Shown: piece after piece, positions 7,528-9,509 of the stretch
Numbering within the stretch: position 1 is the stretch's first letter
Layout of the letters: every line of letters starts with the position of its first letter
From: Nitrospirota bacterium
GTDB taxonomy: Bacteria; Nitrospirota; Nitrospiria; Nitrospirales; UBA8639
Reading direction: 5' to 3'
Length of the DNA stretch: 9,509 nt
NCBI GenBank assembly: GCA_003233615.1
Contig: QIMB01000263.1
Location: 1-9,509, forward strand
Program-made: the position numbers and the translations under genes
Notes under the pieces: generated by a model
Told to the model about the DNA's origin: nothing
The model's input: only the letters and a program-made list of their open reading frames with translations
Databases searched by the model: none

Positions 7528-7637
7528 CGACTCAGGTGGATAGGCAAAGGTTTTTGGAAATAGTCATAGGTCATCATCCAACATATTGTGTATTCTGAGT
7601 GATAGCCCTTCAGCCTTCAACCTACATACCTGAGTCG
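7528..7637 (+). repeat. Long-range imperfect inverted repeat in the intergenic region
   Basis: CGACTCAGGT at 7528-7537 is exactly reverse-complementary to ACCTGAGTCG at 7628-7637. Pairing continues inward after small internal loops: TAGG (7541-7544) with CCTA (7621-7624), then AAGG (7547-7550) with CCTT (7614-7617). The whole unit spans 110 bases in the 163-base gap between the DUF2062 gene and the HD gene. There is no U-run after the right arm, so it does not look like a simple rho-independent terminator. It could be a folded RNA, the remnant of a small non-autonomous mobile element, or chance. Confidence 0.5.
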
Positions 7638-7680
7638 CTCCTAACGTTCTTCCTTACCAAAAACCGGACATCTGAATCAC

Positions 7681-9093
7681 ATGCTACCCGCAGAACCCTC
7701 ATCGTCACCTTTTGATGGAATCTCTCTTCTGGCTGATCCTATTCATGGCTATATCACACTGACTGTACCGTACACGCATACCACAAGAATCGAACAGACT
7801 GAAAAAGATCTGATCGACTCGCCATGGGTCCAACGCCTTCGCTACATCCTTCAACTCCAAAGCGCACATTGGGTATACCCGGGAGCAGAACACACCCGCT
7901 TTCAGCATTCATTAGGAACGATGCATTTAGCCGGGCGCTTTATCACACACCTCTATCCCTCGCTACGTCAAATCATCCCGAATCTACCTTCATTTCCCTT
8001 TATGGAAGCATTTGTCCGAATCACCGCATTGCTACACGACATCGGACATGGTCCCTTCTGTCATTTTTTCGACCATCACTTCCTTCATCAATATCAATTA
8101 ACGCACGAATTGTTGGGACAACACATTATTCGGGATCATTTAGGATCGATTATCCGAAATATTCAGCGAAGTCCATCGGGCGCATTCGCAGAAGGAGAGT
8201 GTCTGGACCCGGAACACATTGCCTTTCTGATACTCAAAGATCCGTACCAATCCACGGAAGGCCTCCCGCCGTGGGTCATGGCATTACGCCCTCTGTTAGG
8301 TGGGATTTTCACCCCTGATAATTGTGATTATGTGTTACGAGATTCATATATGTGCGGAGTCGCCATCGGTCCGGTCGATATTGAACGTCTCTTGCATTAC
8401 ACATTTTTTTCTACTCACGGCCTGACCATTCACCAATCGGGGCTGTCTGCACTTCAGATGTTTCTGCATGCCAGGCTGTACCTCTATGCCAATGTCTACT
8501 ATCACCGCACCACACGGGCAATCGATATACACCTCCAGGAAATTTTTCAGCCAACGATGAAAATCCTTTTTCCCAGAAATCCTCTCAATGCCTTATCTCG
8601 GTATCTCTACCTGACTGATTGGCACGTCATGGAAACAGTTCGGTCTTGGCCAACAGCTCGCAATCCTGAAAAACGACGGCTCGGCATCGAATGGGGTAAA
8701 ATTCTAGGGAGACACGTGAAATGGAAAACCGCCTTCAGTCTCCTGGTGCCAATCCCTCAAGGATCCTCGTCGTTTCAACCACAAAGGTTTTTATCTCGAA
8801 TGCGCCAAACACTGCCACGAAAATGGCGTCAGACGGATATTCGAGTTGACTTTGCCTATAAAGATCCACGCCCCATCAACTTGTTGCAGATGGGCGGATT
8901 TCAAATATTTGTATGGAATCCTTCGACCGGCAAGGTTGACAAAGAAAGCTTGCAAACGTATTTGCAACATCTACCCGCTCGAATGATCACCTTACGGATT
9001 TTCAGCCAAGATCATTCACGTGATGAAGTCCTGGCACGAGCAGCGGAAAAAACCTTAAAGCGATACTGGCCTGAATTGTTAAGCGAATCCTGA
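7681..9093 (+). CDS. HD-domain phosphohydrolase of the SAMHD1/COG1078 type
   Basis: A 470-residue HD-superfamily hydrolase. The N terminus has the family opening DPIHGYI (19-25). The metal-binding set is visible: His76 in RFQHSLG, His119-Asp120 in LLHDIGHGPF, and a late Asp in DNCDYVLRD (Asp213 or Asp216, most likely 216). HRTTRA (275-280) matches the conserved HRT segment of this group. In the known family, SAMHD1 is a dNTP triphosphohydrolase, and bacterial COG1078 members are thought to act on nucleotides or related phosphates. The substrate here is inferred, not shown. The C-terminal part (about 290-470) is less recognisable. The ATG at 7681 is the only early start; no Shine-Dalgarno site precedes it. 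It stands apart from the lon-thiL group by 163 bases and is followed by an insertion sequence, so it is probably its own transcription unit. Confidence 0.88.
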   Translation: MLPAEPSSSPFDGISLLADPIHGYITLTVPYTHTTRIEQTEKDLIDSPWVQRLRYILQLQSAHWVYPGAEHTRFQHSLGTMHLAGRFITHLYPSLRQIIPNLPSFPFMEAFVRITALLHDIGHGPFCHFFDHHFLHQYQLTHELLGQHIIRDHLGSIIRNIQRSPSGAFAEGECLDPEHIAFLILKDPYQSTEGLPPWVMALRPLLGGIFTPDNCDYVLRDSYMCGVAIGPVDIERLLHYTFFSTHGLTIHQSGLSALQMFLHARLYLYANVYYHRTTRAIDIHLQEIFQPTMKILFPRNPLNALSRYLYLTDWHVMETVRSWPTARNPEKRRLGIEWGKILGRHVKWKTAFSLLVPIPQGSSSFQPQRFLSRMRQTLPRKWRQTDIRVDFAYKDPRPINLLQMGGFQIFVWNPSTGKVDKESLQTYLQHLPARMITLRIFSQDHSRDEVLARAAEKTLKRYWPELLSES

Positions 9094-9210
9094 CCAGCAG
9101 ATATTCGTCATCACCATCGTCGGTGAGAATTGACAGAAAACTCAAGCAGAGCAAGAACACAATCGGAAAGCATTCAAGGGCATTGTTAATTAAGGGTATA
9201 TACGTTACGC

Positions 9211-9242
9211 TTGTCGCCTACCCTTTTCCATGGAGGCGACGA
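9211..9242 (+). promoter_or_regulatory. Hairpin covering the transposase Shine-Dalgarno site
   Basis: TTGTCGCC (9211-9218) can pair with GGCGACGA (9235-9242) in an eight-base-pair stem containing one G-U pair. The stem closes a 16-base loop. The Shine-Dalgarno sequence GGAGG (9232-9236) is partly in the 3' arm and partly in the loop, and the arm reaches the A of the start codon. Such structures limit transposase translation in several IS families. Here this is inference from base pairing. Confidence 0.5.
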
Positions 9243-9509
9243 TGCTGAATTGTCCTCGATGTGCGAGTGCCGACAAAGTCAAAAGTGGGCTCAAAAGCGG
9301 ACGCCAACGCTACAAGTGCAAATCGTGTCAGTACTTTTTTACCGTGGCCCATAAATCCGATACGGCGACATCAGATCAGCGCCGCTTGGCATTGACCCTG
9401 TATTTGGAAGGCTTGGGCTTTCGATCTATTGGTCGGATCTTGGGGTTTAGTCATGTGGCCGTCTATCAGTGGGTGAAAACGTTTGGGGAAAATCTGGAGT
9501 CGATCAAGC
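9242..9509 (+). CDS. IS transposase, N-terminal part (InsA-like, cut by the window end)
   Basis: The first 89 codons of an open frame that reaches the end of the window. It begins with a four-cysteine zinc ribbon (Cys4, Cys7, Cys26, Cys29, in CPRC and CKSC) within a basic stretch RQRYKCK. A helix-turn-helix follows at about residues 45-80 (LYLEGLGFRSIGRILGFS, then VYQWVK). This order matches the InsA half of IS1-type transposases, which binds the element's ends. The catalytic domain is outside the window, so I cannot tell whether it is a single-ORF or a frameshifted two-ORF transposase, or whether the element is intact. GGAGG lies five bases before the ATG, which fixes the start. An IS1595-type or other zinc-ribbon transposase remains possible. 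Confidence 0.8.
   Translation, partial: MLNCPRCASADKVKSGLKSGRQRYKCKSCQYFFTVAHKSDTATSDQRRLALTLYLEGLGFRSIGRILGFSHVAVYQWVKTFGENLESIK

Larger units (their letters stand above)
9195..9509 (+). mobile_element. Left end of an insertion sequence, IS1-like (cut by the window end)
   Basis: A transposase gene with its own leader begins here and continues past the window. IS1-family ends typically start with GGT, and GGTATATACG begins at 9195, so I place the left terminus there. The exact boundary is a guess because the right end and the target duplication are not visible. The upstream 9094-9194 appears to be host intergenic DNA after the HD gene. Confidence 0.5.

Noticed and set aside
8344..8532. A 62-codon minus-strand frame opposite the HD gene
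   Set aside because: It is antisense to the HRT-containing core of a conserved enzyme and has no own ribosome-binding site or recognisable domain.
9107..9134. Hairpin after the HD gene (TCACC/GGTGA, with GTCA/TGAC outside it)
   Set aside because: The stem is short, needs a four-base bulge to extend, and no U-run follows. A terminator is possible but not supported.

Overview
The window is a stretch of ordinary bacterial chromosome from a Gram-negative (diderm) organism. It holds part of an outer-membrane biogenesis cluster (bamA, skp/ompH, fabZ), a Lon protease gene, thiamine-monophosphate kinase, a DUF2062 membrane protein, an HD-domain phosphohydrolase, and the left end of an insertion sequence. 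The base composition looks moderate, a little under 50% G+C by eye. The gene set and protein style would fit Nitrospirota or a similar deep diderm lineage, but this is a weak inference and no marker here settles the taxonomy.

Minus strand, 1-3141: bamA (772-3141) is followed by an OmpH/Skp-type periplasmic chaperone gene (150-749) and then by the first 27 codons of fabZ (1-83), which runs off the left edge. This is the familiar bamA-skp-(lpxD)-fabZ-lpxA layout, except that lpxD is missing between skp and fabZ. BamA inserts beta-barrel proteins in the outer membrane, Skp/OmpH escorts unfolded barrels through the periplasm, and FabZ supplies hydroxyacyl-ACP dehydration next to lipid A synthesis.

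Divergent intergenic region, 3142-3496: no convincing gene or RNA. It holds a sigma70-like promoter candidate facing lon, a second -10-like hexamer just before the lon start, and an unrecognised short reading frame on the minus strand.

Plus strand, 3497-7517: lon, thiL and a DUF2062 gene lie head to tail with gaps of 10 and 24 bases and probably form one transcription unit. Lon carries an unusual, strongly basic C-terminal tail. A 163-base gap with a long-range imperfect inverted repeat (7528-7637) separates this group from the next gene.

Plus strand, 7681-9509: a SAMHD1/COG1078-type HD phosphohydrolase is followed by the left part of an insertion sequence. The transposase starts at 9242 with an InsA-like zinc ribbon and helix-turn-helix and is cut by the window end. 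Its Shine-Dalgarno site lies inside a predicted hairpin.

I found no CRISPR array, tRNA, rRNA, phage module or clearly new multi-gene system. The points most worth a second look are the intergenic inverted repeat, the Lon tail, the initiation signals at lon, and the IS leader hairpin.
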